Positions 25,699 through 34,139 of a stretch of DNA of 37,830 bases are shown in pieces (the stretch's first letter is position 1; each line of letters begins with the position of its first letter). The stretch covers positions 1 to 37,830 of the forward strand of contig JAOPYG010000329.1 of NCBI GenBank assembly GCA_025964685.1. Direction: 5' to 3'. Origin of the DNA: Actinoallomurus sp. GTDB lineage: Bacteria > Actinomycetota > Actinomycetes > Streptosporangiales > Streptosporangiaceae. The notes beneath the pieces were generated by a model that was not told the origin of the DNA, searched no databases, and worked only from the letters and a program-made list of their open reading frames with translations. The position numbers were made by a program, and so were the translations under genes.

Positions 25699-26430
25699 CT
25701 ACAGCGGCGACCGGCCCCTTCTGGGGCGGTCGTCCTCGCGCCTCGGTGCCCGCCGGCGCGGCTCGGGCCGCGACGACCGGGCCGGGGTACGACGCTGCTG
25801 GCGCGGACGCCGCTCGGGCTCGTCCCGCTCGTCCGGCTCGTCCGCTTCCTCCGGCTCCTCGTCGTACTCGTCGTCCTCGTAGTCGTCCCGCTCGTCCTCG
25901 TCGCGGTCGTCCTCGTCGCGGTCGTAGTCGTCGTCGTACTCGTCGTACTCCTCGTACTCGTCCTCGTCGTCGTCCGGCTCGGCGGCGCGTCCCCGCCGGG
26001 ACGACTCGCCCCGGTCGCGTTCACGTCGGGCCGGCTCCTCACGCCTCCGCCGTGACGGCTCCGCGCGTTCTCGTCGTGGCCGGGCGCGTTCGGAGGCCTC
26101 TTCGTCCTCCTCCGGCTCTTCGCGCCCCTTGGTTCCGCGCAACGTGTCGGCGCGCTCCTGCAGCTTGTCGCTGAACGAGTCGATGCGGTTGCTCGCCGCC
26201 TTCTTCGCCACCGACATGCCGGCGTCGACGAGCTGACCCCGGAGATCTCCGGTCAGCTTTTCCAGCGGCCCGCCCAGAGGTGACTTGCGCAGCAAGTCCT
26301 CAGGACCGATGGGGAGCGCGTCGCCGCCCGCTGCCATGAGCGCCAGGAGCGCCGCCAGCCGGGTCTTGCGACTCCGCCCCAGGACGTAGCCACCGACAAC
26401 GGCGACGGCTATCCGACTTCCGCACTTCAT
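25699..26430 (-). CDS. gvpY: GvpY-like membrane-anchored protein with acidic low-complexity tail
   Basis: A 243-residue protein, the first gene of the gvp operon. The N-terminus MKCGSRIAVAVVGGYVLGRS is a short hydrophobic anchor typical of proteins called GvpY or 'DNA primase-like' beside actinobacterial gvp genes. A helical part (about 40-100, KLTGDLRGQLVDAGMSVAKK) follows. Residues 102-243 are low complexity: Arg/Glu, then an Asp/Glu/Tyr-rich run with tyrosines every few residues, then Arg/Pro. It is separated from gvpZ by 133 bases. The role is unknown; anchoring of vesicles or nucleation at the membrane is speculation. Confidence 0.78.
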   Translation of the reverse strand: MKCGSRIAVAVVGGYVLGRSRKTRLAALLALMAAGGDALPIGPEDLLRKSPLGGPLEKLTGDLRGQLVDAGMSVAKKAASNRIDSFSDKLQERADTLRGTKGREEPEEDEEASERARPRRERAEPSRRRREEPARRERDRGESSRRGRAAEPDDDEDEYEEYDEYDDDYDRDEDDRDEDERDDYEDDEYDEEPEEADEPDERDEPERRPRQQRRTPARSSRPEPRRRAPRREDDRPRRGRSPL

Positions 26431-26763
26431 GCCTTCTCCCCCCTGCGCGACCCGGGATCCGCCCTACCCGACGGACGTGGAGTGGAGCTCCCGGGCCGTG
26501 ACCATCCGTGCTCTGCGACGGGGGCGCGATGAGATCGACGGCCGCCCCCGCAGGCCTCCCCCTGGGCCCGCCCGACGATCGGATCGTCGGGGAATGGGCG
26601 CGACCGTGTCATGCCGTACGGCCGACCGCAGGTCGCGGTGTCCTTTGTATTGACTCTACCCACGCGATCCCCGTTCGAGCAGGTCAGCACCTGATCGGTG
26701 GGTTTTTTTGCGAGCTCTTCACGTCGCTCATGCCGCCGTCCGCCGGGGCGCGCGGGGCCGGCG
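26431..26763 (-). promoter_or_regulatory. Non-coding region upstream of the gvp operon
   Basis: No gene is seen. It probably carries the gvp promoter. Points of note are a GGGTAG (minus strand, 26656-26661) like a sigma-B/F -10 box with no good -35, an inverted repeat CAGGT-CAGC-ACCTG at 26680-26693, a run of seven T at 26703-26709, and CGACC-GCA-GGTCG near 26621-26633. The kinase gene ends at its right edge. Confidence 0.4.
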
Positions 26764-28752
26764 TCACGCGGTCGAGGAGCCCTGAGCCAGTTCGCCCTCC
26801 GCCGGCTCCAGAGGAATGTCCACGAGCAGGGACGTCCCGCCTCCGACCGGACTGACGATCTCGATGCCACCGCCCAGCGCCTCGACACGGTCCTTGAGGC
26901 CGACGAGCCCGGACCCGCTCGTCAGGTCCGCGCCTCCCCTCCCGTTGTCGTGGATCGACAGCCGTATGGCCCGGTGCTCCATCACCAGGTCGACCTTCAC
27001 CTCGGACGCGTGCGCGTGCTTGGCGACGTTCGTCAGCGCTTCGGAGACGGTGTAGTAGACGGCCACCTCGACACGCTCGGGCAGCCGTCCCACGACGTCC
27101 GCGTCGAGGTCCACGCGTACGGGTGAATGCCGGGCCAGCGAGCGGAGCGCGGGGCAGAGACCGCTTCTCGTCAGGATCGGAGGCACGATGCCACGCGAGA
27201 CCTCCTGAAGCTCGTCCAGGATGCTGGACAGGTCCCGTGCCAGACCCGACAGCTGCTCTTTGAGCCGCGCCTGACCGGGGGCGACGGCGGTGGTCTCCAC
27301 CGTGCGCAGCTTCAGCGCCAGGGTGACGAGCTGCTGCTGCGCGCCGTCGTGCAGGTCGCGTTCGATGCGCCGGCGGCTCTCGTCCGCCGCCGCGACGACG
27401 CGGGCACGGGAGGCGAGCAGGTCGCTGTGGCTCTGGGCGTTCGCCACCGCGGTGCCGACGAGTTCCATGAATTCCTGCATGCGGGCCTCGGTCACGTCTG
27501 GCAGCTGCTCGTCCTTCAGCGAGTGGATGAGCATCGCGCCCCAGATGCGGCCCTCGACCTTCACCGGGCAGCCGACCACACAGCGGAGCCCCGCCTCACG
27601 CGCCCAGACGCCGATGGCGCTCGTGGCGCGTTCGTAGTTCTTCATTCGCGCGGGCCGCTCGGTGGTGCGCACGGTCGCGGTGACGGTGCCGTCCTCGATC
27701 GGCCAGTGGCCGTTGAGCGGCGGCATGACCTTCGGTACACGCGGGTCGTTCCAGTAGCCGACCACCCTCGCCGTGTCGTCGGACTCGAAACGGATGATCT
27801 CGGTGTGGTCCACCTCCAGGACGTGGCCCACCTCGGCGGCGACGGCGTCGAAGACCTCGGCCGGGGAGACACCGCACGCGACGAGCGTCGCGACGCGCCG
27901 GAGCGCGCCCTGCTCGTCGGCCACCTGCCAGAGCTTGCCGCGGTTGGTCTGCAGCGAACCCACCATCGCGTTGAACTGGCATTCGAGCCTGCCGATCTCG
28001 CCGGGCGACGTCTCGGGCATCCGTACGGCGAGATCACCACTGGCGAGTGCTCCGGCCACGGTCGCGGCCTGGCGCACCGGACGGACGATCACCCTCGTGA
28101 GGTAGGCGATGAAGATGCAGACCACCATGAGCGCGCCCGCCGCGGAGACCGCCGCGGTGATCGTGGCCGTACGGGCCGCGGCGATGGAACGCCGCTCCGA
28201 CACGGCGGCCACCTTGCGCTGGAGGTTCTCGAAGTTGGCGAACTGGTTGCGCAGTGCGGCGAGCTGCCGGAGCCCCTGCCCGCTCTCCACCTCCGATCGC
28301 GCCGTGGGGCTGCCGCTCTTCGCGGCGTTCATCATCGGGACGAGATGCTCGTGGACGTACGCGTCATCCGCCTGCACGATCCGGTGCGCCCACCGGCCCT
28401 GGGTCGGGCCGCACTTGGCCGACACACGCTCCAGTGCCGTCGTCAGGTGCGGGTAGGCGGCCACGTCGGTGTCGTAGGCCCGGCGGAAACTCGAGTCCTT
28501 GGTGAGGACGAGACCGCGCATGTCCTCGTCGAGGTCGACGATGAGTTTCTGGACCCGGCCCGAGGCGATGAGCACCGCCTTTGACCCGCGCGCGGTCGTC
28601 GCGGCCTCCCGCAGGCCGACGATCGCCATGAACAAGAACGCGAAGGTGCCGATGATCAGGATCGCCATGACGCCGCCCGCGAGGACCATACGGAAGGCCA
28701 GACCGCGCCGCGGCGCGATCCTCCACCGTCTGCTCAGCATGCGCACACTCAC
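26764..28752 (-). CDS. Sensor histidine kinase (CHASE3-HAMP-GAF-HisKA_3)
   Basis: Membrane sensor kinase of the NarL-partner type, 662 residues. A first span lies at about 22-45, a CHASE3-like extracytoplasmic domain at about 46-195, and a second span at about 196-220. HAMP follows (to about 275), then a GAF domain (about 285-440). The dimerisation motif ERDLHDGAQQQL has the phosphoacceptor His468. The ATPase domain has Asn575 in EALTNVAKHAH, DNGRGG (602-607) and GSGLVGLKDRVEALGG. No response-regulator gene is in the window, so it is an orphan here. It lies directly upstream of and co-directional with the gvp operon. A GTG at 28752 or an ATG at 28740 may start it. Confidence 0.9.
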   Translation of the reverse strand: MSVRMLSRRWRIAPRRGLAFRMVLAGGVMAILIIGTFAFLFMAIVGLREAATTARGSKAVLIASGRVQKLIVDLDEDMRGLVLTKDSSFRRAYDTDVAAYPHLTTALERVSAKCGPTQGRWAHRIVQADDAYVHEHLVPMMNAAKSGSPTARSEVESGQGLRQLAALRNQFANFENLQRKVAAVSERRSIAAARTATITAAVSAAGALMVVCIFIAYLTRVIVRPVRQAATVAGALASGDLAVRMPETSPGEIGRLECQFNAMVGSLQTNRGKLWQVADEQGALRRVATLVACGVSPAEVFDAVAAEVGHVLEVDHTEIIRFESDDTARVVGYWNDPRVPKVMPPLNGHWPIEDGTVTATVRTTERPARMKNYERATSAIGVWAREAGLRCVVGCPVKVEGRIWGAMLIHSLKDEQLPDVTEARMQEFMELVGTAVANAQSHSDLLASRARVVAAADESRRRIERDLHDGAQQQLVTLALKLRTVETTAVAPGQARLKEQLSGLARDLSSILDELQEVSRGIVPPILTRSGLCPALRSLARHSPVRVDLDADVVGRLPERVEVAVYYTVSEALTNVAKHAHASEVKVDLVMEHRAIRLSIHDNGRGGADLTSGSGLVGLKDRVEALGGGIEIVSPVGGGTSLLVDIPLEPAEGELAQGSSTA

Positions 28753-29474
28753 GGCTCATCCTCCGACCAGGACGACCCCGGATGCCGCTACGGGCGGGCT
28801 CCCGTCCCCAGCCGCGTCGTCACGGAACGCGCCACCGGCTTCGAGGGCATCGGTCGGGCGATGAGCTTCAGTTCTCGTCGGGGCGGGGATGGTCGTCGCT
28901 TCCTTGTCAGCCGGGCTTTCACGAAGGCACTTACGCGGGTACCCGACATAATCCTCGGAGGCGGCCCACGTCGTATCGGCCAGTCGGGCAGGTTGTATCG
29001 CGAACCCATGCCGACCGGGGGTGACGGCAGAGTCCGTCCGTGAGACCGACGGGTGTCCTCCTCGCGTCCGCCGACGACGGCAGAGACCTACCGGGGGTGA
29101 CCGCGCCCGCTCGGCGCGGGGTACGCGGAGTCCGTCCCAGCACCGCCGTCCGGCTCCGCCACCGGTCCGGGCGCCCGCCCCGGTGAGATGCCTGCCCGGA
29201 TGGGTGATGTGCCGCGCGCCGGTGTGTGCATCCGCCACACCGGCGACCCGGGTGTGGCCGGATCCCGGGAAATCGGCCACGGCCGGACAGCCCTCAAGCG
29301 CTACGTACCCCCGCCGACGTGCGCACACGCACCGCTGAAGGGTCCCACCGCCCTGAATATCAGGCGCGAACCACAGCCGCATAGCGGTACTTTTCGTATC
29401 TGCCCCCGATCCTCTTCGCGCCCCCGTGCGAAAAGGCCGGCCCGGTGCCGTCTCGACGACAGAGAGAGCTGCGT
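28753..29474. other. Long intergenic region without a supported gene
   Basis: About 720 bases separate the kinase from the ABC exporter genes, which are divergent, so both promoters must lie here. Open frames exist on both strands, but none has protein-like composition, an SD site or a known motif. It contains overlapping hairpins at 29219-29258 and a palindrome CCTGA-ATA-TCAGG (29352-29364) about 110 bases before the exporter start. Confidence 0.55.
29219..29258. repeat. Overlapping, mutually exclusive hairpins
   Basis: CCGGTGTG (29219-29226) can pair with CACACCGG (29236-29243). The same middle arm, read as GCCACACC (29234-29241), can instead pair with GGTGTGGC (29251-29258). Both stems are perfect 8-base matches. 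This could be an attenuator-like switch in a 5' leader or an array of operator half-sites. Confidence 0.5.
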
Positions 29475-31208
29475 GTGCTGATCCGACTCCTGCGCGCCCA
29501 TCTGCGCCCGTACCGAAGGCCGCTGGCCCTCGTGGTGGTCCTTCAGCTGGTGCAGACCCTGGCCACGCTCTACCTGCCGACGCTGAACGCCGACATCATC
29601 GACAAAGGCGTGGTCAGCGGCGACACCGGTTACATCATGCGCACGGGCGGCGTCATGCTCGCGATCGCCCTGGTGCAGATCACGTGTGCCGTGATCGCCG
29701 TCTACTTCGGCGCCCGTACCGCGATGGCGCTCGGCCGCGACGTACGCTCAGCGATCTTCAATCGGGTCCAGGACTTCTCGGCCCGTGAGGTGGGCAGGTT
29801 CGGCACGCCCTCGCTCATCACGCGGACCACCAATGACGTGCAGCAGGTCCAGATGCTGGCGCTGATGACGTTCACCATGATGGTGGCGGCGCCGATCATG
29901 GGCGTCGGCGGCATCGTGATGGCGCTCAACCAGGACGTCAAACTCTCCTCGCTGCTGCTGGTCAGCGTCCCTGTGCTGGGCGTGCTGATCGCTGTGATCA
30001 TCAGCCGGATGCGGTCGCTGTTCCGGCTGATGCAGGACCGGATCGACATGATCAACCGCATCCTGCGCGAGCAGATCGGCGGCGTGCGGGTCATCCGGGC
30101 CTTCGTCCGTGACCGGCCCGAGCAGGAGCGGTTCGCCGCCTCCAACACCGCGCTGCTGGAGGTCTCCCTCGGCACCGGCCGGCTCATGGCGCTGATGTTC
30201 CCCACCGTGATGCTCGTGGTCAACGTCTCGAGCGTGGCCGTGCTGTGGTTCGGCGGGCATCTCATCAACGACGGGTCGATGCAGATCGGGGCGCTGACCG
30301 CGTTCCTGAGCTACCTCATGCAGATCATGATGTCGGTGATGATGGCAACCTTCATGTTCATGATGGTGCCGCGCGCCGAGGTCTGCGCCGAGCGCATCCA
30401 GGAGGTCCTGAGCACCGACTCCAGCGTCGTCCCGCCGGCCGAGCCGGTGCGGACGCTCGCCGTGCACGGCCACCTGGAGTTCAAGGACGTGGAGTTCCGC
30501 TTTCCCGGAGCGGAGGAGCCCGTGCTGTCCGGCATCGGCCTGGTCGCCCGGCCCGGCGAGATCACCGCGATCATCGGATCCACGGGCAGTGGCAAGACCA
30601 CCCTGCTCAACCTGATCCCGCGTCTCATGGACGTGACCGGCGGTGAGGTGCTCGTCGACGGCGTCGACGTCCGCCGGCTGGATCCGGACGTGCTGTCGGG
30701 CGCGGCCGCGTTCGTGCCACAGAAGCCGTACCTGTTCTCCGGCACGGTCGCCTCCAACCTGCGGTACGGCAAGCCCGACGCGACCGACGAGGAGCTCTGG
30801 CACGCCCTGGAGATCGCGCAGGGCCGGGAGTTCGTGGAGCGCATGGACGGTGGGCTGGACGCCAAGATCGACCAGGGCGGCACCAACATCTCCGGTGGTC
30901 AGCGGCAGCGCCTGGCCATCGCCCGCGCCCTCGTACGGCGGCCTGAGATCTACCTGTTCGACGACTCGTTCTCCGCGCTGGACTACGCGACGGACGCGGC
31001 CCTGCGGTCGGCCCTGGCCGCGGAGACGCGCGATGCGACCGTCATCATCGTCGCCCAGCGCGTCTCCACCATCCGGCACGCCGACCGCATCGTCGTCCTC
31101 GACGAGGGCCGGGTCGTCGGTGTCGGCACACACCACGAACTGATGGACACCAACGGCACATACCGGGAGATCGTCCTCTCCCAGCTCACCGAGCAGGAGG
31201 CCGCATGA
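29475..31208 (+). CDS. ABC exporter half-transporter (degenerate-site subunit)
   Basis: Type IV ABC exporter, 577 residues: a six-span membrane domain (1-310) and an ATPase domain (335-577). Walker A is GSTGSGKT (368-375), the signature is canonical ISGGQRQRLAIARAL, and Walker B reads YLFDDSFSALD. The catalytic glutamate is replaced by Asp497. The H-loop region is IIVAQRVSTIRHAD, with Gln in place of the usual switch His. The start is taken as the GTG at 29475 (AGAGAG upstream), giving the family N-terminus VLIRLLRAHLRPYRRP; a GTG at 29445 is an alternative. The next gene starts within its stop codon (ATGA), so the two form a heterodimer. The substrate may be a lipid or drug, which is unknown. 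Confidence 0.92.
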   Translation: MLIRLLRAHLRPYRRPLALVVVLQLVQTLATLYLPTLNADIIDKGVVSGDTGYIMRTGGVMLAIALVQITCAVIAVYFGARTAMALGRDVRSAIFNRVQDFSAREVGRFGTPSLITRTTNDVQQVQMLALMTFTMMVAAPIMGVGGIVMALNQDVKLSSLLLVSVPVLGVLIAVIISRMRSLFRLMQDRIDMINRILREQIGGVRVIRAFVRDRPEQERFAASNTALLEVSLGTGRLMALMFPTVMLVVNVSSVAVLWFGGHLINDGSMQIGALTAFLSYLMQIMMSVMMATFMFMMVPRAEVCAERIQEVLSTDSSVVPPAEPVRTLAVHGHLEFKDVEFRFPGAEEPVLSGIGLVARPGEITAIIGSTGSGKTTLLNLIPRLMDVTGGEVLVDGVDVRRLDPDVLSGAAAFVPQKPYLFSGTVASNLRYGKPDATDEELWHALEIAQGREFVERMDGGLDAKIDQGGTNISGGQRQRLAIARALVRRPEIYLFDDSFSALDYATDAALRSALAAETRDATVIIVAQRVSTIRHADRIVVLDEGRVVGVGTHHELMDTNGTYREIVLSQLTEQEAA

Positions 31209-33190
31209 GTTCCCCCCAAGGCGGCGAACGCGCGGTCCCGGGCCGCGGTCCGGGACCGGCCCCCGGGACGAACCGCGGGCCGGGAGCGTGGATGGCCGGC
31301 CGGTCGACCGAGAAGTCCCTGGACTTCGGCGGATCCAGCCGCCGGCTGCTGCGCATGCTGCGGCCAGAACGCCCGCTGATCGTCTTCACGCTGGTGCTGG
31401 CCGTCGCCAGCGTCACGACGACCGTGCTCGGCCCGAGGATCCTCGGCCGGGCCACCGACCTGATCTTCGCCGGGGTCATCGGCCGCCAGGCCCCGGCCGG
31501 CGTGACCAAGGCCCAGATGGTCGCCCGCCTGCGGGAGAACGGCCAGGGCACCCTCGCGGACATGCTCAACTCGATCGACTTCGTACCCGGCCACGGCATC
31601 GACTTCGGCAAGGTCGGCATGGTGCTGCTGACCGTGCTGGCGCTGTTCGCGGTGGCGGCCGTCTTCGGGCTGATCCAGGGCCGGCTCACGACCACCATCG
31701 TGCAGCGGTCGATGTACCGGCTGCGGGAGCAGACCGAGGCGAAGCTGGCCCGGCTGCCGCTGAGCTACTTCGACCGCCAGCCGCACGGCGAGATGCTCAG
31801 CCGGGCCACCAACGACATCGACAACCTGTCCCAGACGCTGCAGCAGACGCTGAGCCAGATCCTCACCTCGCTGCTCACCATCGTCGGCGTGCTGACCATG
31901 ATGATCATCATCTCGCCACTGCTGGCGATCATCGCGCTGGTGACCGTACCGGTGTCCGTGCTGGTCGCCGCCAGGATCGGGAAGAAGGCCCAGCCGCAGT
32001 TCGTCAAGCAGTGGGCCACGACGGGGCGTCTCAACGGCCACATCGAGGAGATGTACACCGGCCATTCGCTGGTCAAGGTCTTCGGCCGTCAGAAGGAGTC
32101 GCGCGAGATCTTCGCGGAGCACAACGACACGCTGTACGCCTCCAGCTTCCGCGCCCAGTTCATCTCCGGCATGATCCAGCCCGCGATGATGTTCATCGGC
32201 AACCTCAACTACGTCCTCGTCGCGGTCGTCGGTGGGCTGCGGGTGGCGTCGGGGTCACTGTCGCTGGGCGAGGTGCAGGCGTTCGTCCAGTACTCCCGGC
32301 AGTTCACCCAGCCGATCACCCAGGTGGCCAGCATGGCCAACCTTCTGCAGTCCGGGGTCGCCTCCGCCGAGCGCGTCTTCGCGCTGCTGGACGCGCAGGA
32401 GCAGGAGCCCGACCCGGTGACACCGGTACGCCCGGAGGAGGTACGCGGGCGGGTGGCGTTCGAACACGTCTCGTTCAGCTACACCCCCGACATCCCGCTG
32501 ATCGAGGACCTGTCGCTGACCGTCGAGCCCGGCCAGACCGTCGCCATCGTCGGCCCGACCGGCGCCGGCAAGACCACGCTCGTGAACCTCCTGATGCGGT
32601 TCTACGAGGTCACCGGCGGCCGGATCACGCTGGACGGGGCCGACGTCGCGGAGATGACCCGCGAGGACCTGCGGTCCCGTACGGGCATGGTGTTGCAGGA
32701 CGCCTGGCTGTTCGGCGGCACCATCGCCGAGAACATCGCGTACGGAGCGGCCGGCGCGACCCACGAGCAGATCGTCGATGCGGCCCGCGCCACCCACGTC
32801 GACCGGTTCGTCCGCACCCTGCCGGACGGCTACGACTCGGTCATCGATGACGAGGGGACCAACGTCAGCACGGGCGAGAAGCAGCTGATCACGATCGCCC
32901 GCGCCTTCCTCGCCCGGCCCGCGATCCTGATCCTGGACGAGGCGACCAGTTCGGTCGACACCCGCACCGAGGTGCTAATCCAGCGGGCGATGAACTCGCT
33001 GCGCGAGGGCCGGACGAGCTTCGTCATCGCCCACCGGCTGTCGACCATCCGTGACGCCGACCTGATCCTGGTGATGGAGTCGGGGAGCATCGTCGAGCAG
33101 GGCACGCACGATGAGCTGCTCAAGGCCGATGGCGCCTACGCCCGTCTCTACACGGCGCAGTTCGCCCAGGCCGTCGCGGAGGTGGACTGA
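31205..33190 (+). CDS. ABC exporter half-transporter (consensus-site subunit)
   Basis: Partner of the preceding subunit, 661 residues. A basic, proline-rich N-terminal extension of about 45 residues precedes the membrane domain. An extra loop after the first span holds about 50 residues (AQMVARLRENGQGTLADMLN). The ATPase domain has Walker A GPTGAGKT (from residue 450), Walker B ILILDEATSSVD with catalytic Glu579 present, and switch histidine in FVIAHRLSTIRDADLI. Its signature is altered to VSTGEKQ instead of LSGGQ. This pairs with the Asp-type Walker B of the partner to make one degenerate and one active site. It converges on the LysR gene with 7 bases between stops. Confidence 0.93.
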   Translation: MSSPQGGERAVPGRGPGPAPGTNRGPGAWMAGRSTEKSLDFGGSSRRLLRMLRPERPLIVFTLVLAVASVTTTVLGPRILGRATDLIFAGVIGRQAPAGVTKAQMVARLRENGQGTLADMLNSIDFVPGHGIDFGKVGMVLLTVLALFAVAAVFGLIQGRLTTTIVQRSMYRLREQTEAKLARLPLSYFDRQPHGEMLSRATNDIDNLSQTLQQTLSQILTSLLTIVGVLTMMIIISPLLAIIALVTVPVSVLVAARIGKKAQPQFVKQWATTGRLNGHIEEMYTGHSLVKVFGRQKESREIFAEHNDTLYASSFRAQFISGMIQPAMMFIGNLNYVLVAVVGGLRVASGSLSLGEVQAFVQYSRQFTQPITQVASMANLLQSGVASAERVFALLDAQEQEPDPVTPVRPEEVRGRVAFEHVSFSYTPDIPLIEDLSLTVEPGQTVAIVGPTGAGKTTLVNLLMRFYEVTGGRITLDGADVAEMTREDLRSRTGMVLQDAWLFGGTIAENIAYGAAGATHEQIVDAARATHVDRFVRTLPDGYDSVIDDEGTNVSTGEKQLITIARAFLARPAILILDEATSSVDTRTEVLIQRAMNSLREGRTSFVIAHRLSTIRDADLILVMESGSIVEQGTHDELLKADGAYARLYTAQFAQAVAEVD

Positions 33191-33197
33191 CCGCCGC

Positions 33198-34139
33198 CTA
33201 CAGCTCGAGCTGCCCGGGGGTCCTCGCCGCCTCCGAGGCCGCCGCGAGCCGGGGACCGAGATCGCGGGCGAGCGTGGCGGCCAGCATGCGGAAGGCCCGC
33301 ACCTGCGGGCGCGTGTCGTTCCTGCGGCTGGCCAGCACGCTCTGCTCCCACGGCGCGTCCAGGACGGGCACGAAGCTGATGCCGGGCCAGCGGTAGAGGC
33401 GCGTGAAGGAGTACAGGGCGGCGCCCGTGCCGCGCCCCGCCGAGACGCTGGTGAGCACGTCCTGGATGGTCGAGGCCTCGTCGACGCCCCGGTGCGGCGG
33501 CATGCCGTTGCGGGCCGAGGCGAAGTACAGGTAGTCGGTGAAGACCCGCGGCGCGTTCTCCGGGATGCCGACGAAGACCAGGTCGAGCACGTCGCTCAGC
33601 CGTACGGCGTCCGCCTCGCCGACCGGGCCCGCCGAGGGCACGATGAGCACGCGGGGCTCGGTGGTGAGCACGTCCACGCGAAGACGCTCGTCGACGGGCG
33701 GCGGCCGTACGAAGGCGACGTCGACGCGCTGCTCGGTCAGAGCCGTGGTGTGCTCGGCGAAGGTCAGGCTCTCGACGGTGAGCGGCGTGTGCGGCTGCGC
33801 CCTGCGGAACGCCCGCAGGATGGCGGGCGTCAGCTCGGCGGAGCCGGGCGCCATCACGCCGACGCGAAGCGGCGTCTCCTCGTCGTTGTGCAGGTCGGTG
33901 ACCGCGTCGGAGGCGGCGTTCGCCGCGGCGAGCATCGTACGGGCGTGCGGGACCAGCCGCTCCCCCGCGGGGGTCAGCGTGATCGGTGAGCGTTCGAGCA
34001 GTTGAACGCCCAGCTCGCGTTCGAGCCGCTGGATGTGGCCGGTCACCGCGGGCGGTGACAGGAACAGCCGGGCGGCCGCCCGGGCGAACTGCCCCTCCTC
34101 GACGACCGCCAGGAACGACGCGAGCTGCCGTAGTTCCAC
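33198..34139 (-). CDS. LysR family transcriptional regulator
   Basis: A 313-residue LysR-type regulator. The N-terminal helix-turn-helix reads ELRQLASFLAVVEEGQFARA and then RLFLSPPAVTGHIQRLEREL. The effector domain (about 90-300) begins LRVGVMAPGSAELTPAILRA. The GTG at 34139 opens the canonical N-terminus, although its ribosome site is weak (GAAG). LysR proteins often control a divergent gene; here the first gene on the other side is the EF-hand gene 540 bases away. A TCCC-GCCT-GGGA dyad lies at 34170-34181, just upstream of its start. Confidence 0.9.
   Translation of the reverse strand: MELRQLASFLAVVEEGQFARAAARLFLSPPAVTGHIQRLERELGVQLLERSPITLTPAGERLVPHARTMLAAANAASDAVTDLHNDEETPLRVGVMAPGSAELTPAILRAFRRAQPHTPLTVESLTFAEHTTALTEQRVDVAFVRPPPVDERLRVDVLTTEPRVLIVPSAGPVGEADAVRLSDVLDLVFVGIPENAPRVFTDYLYFASARNGMPPHRGVDEASTIQDVLTSVSAGRGTGAALYSFTRLYRWPGISFVPVLDAPWEQSVLASRRNDTRPQVRAFRMLAATLARDLGPRLAAASEAARTPGQLEL

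Noticed and set aside
24735..26174. Long plus-strand open frames opposite gvpZ and gvpY
   Set aside because: They arise because the reverse complement of Glu/Arg/Asp-rich high-GC codons lacks stops. The products are Leu/Val/Arg low-complexity strings without motifs, whereas the minus strand has the SRPBCC and anchor sequences.
26701..26709. T7 run after a hairpin as a plus-strand terminator
   Set aside because: The hairpin CAGGT-CAGC-ACCTG ends 9 bases before the run and no plus-strand gene leads into it.
27127..28584. 485-codon plus-strand frame opposite the sensor kinase
   Set aside because: No motif; the minus strand carries all kinase motifs.
28756..29382. 208-codon minus-strand frame in the kinase/exporter intergenic region
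   Set aside because: Composition is not protein-like, and there is no SD site or recognisable motif.
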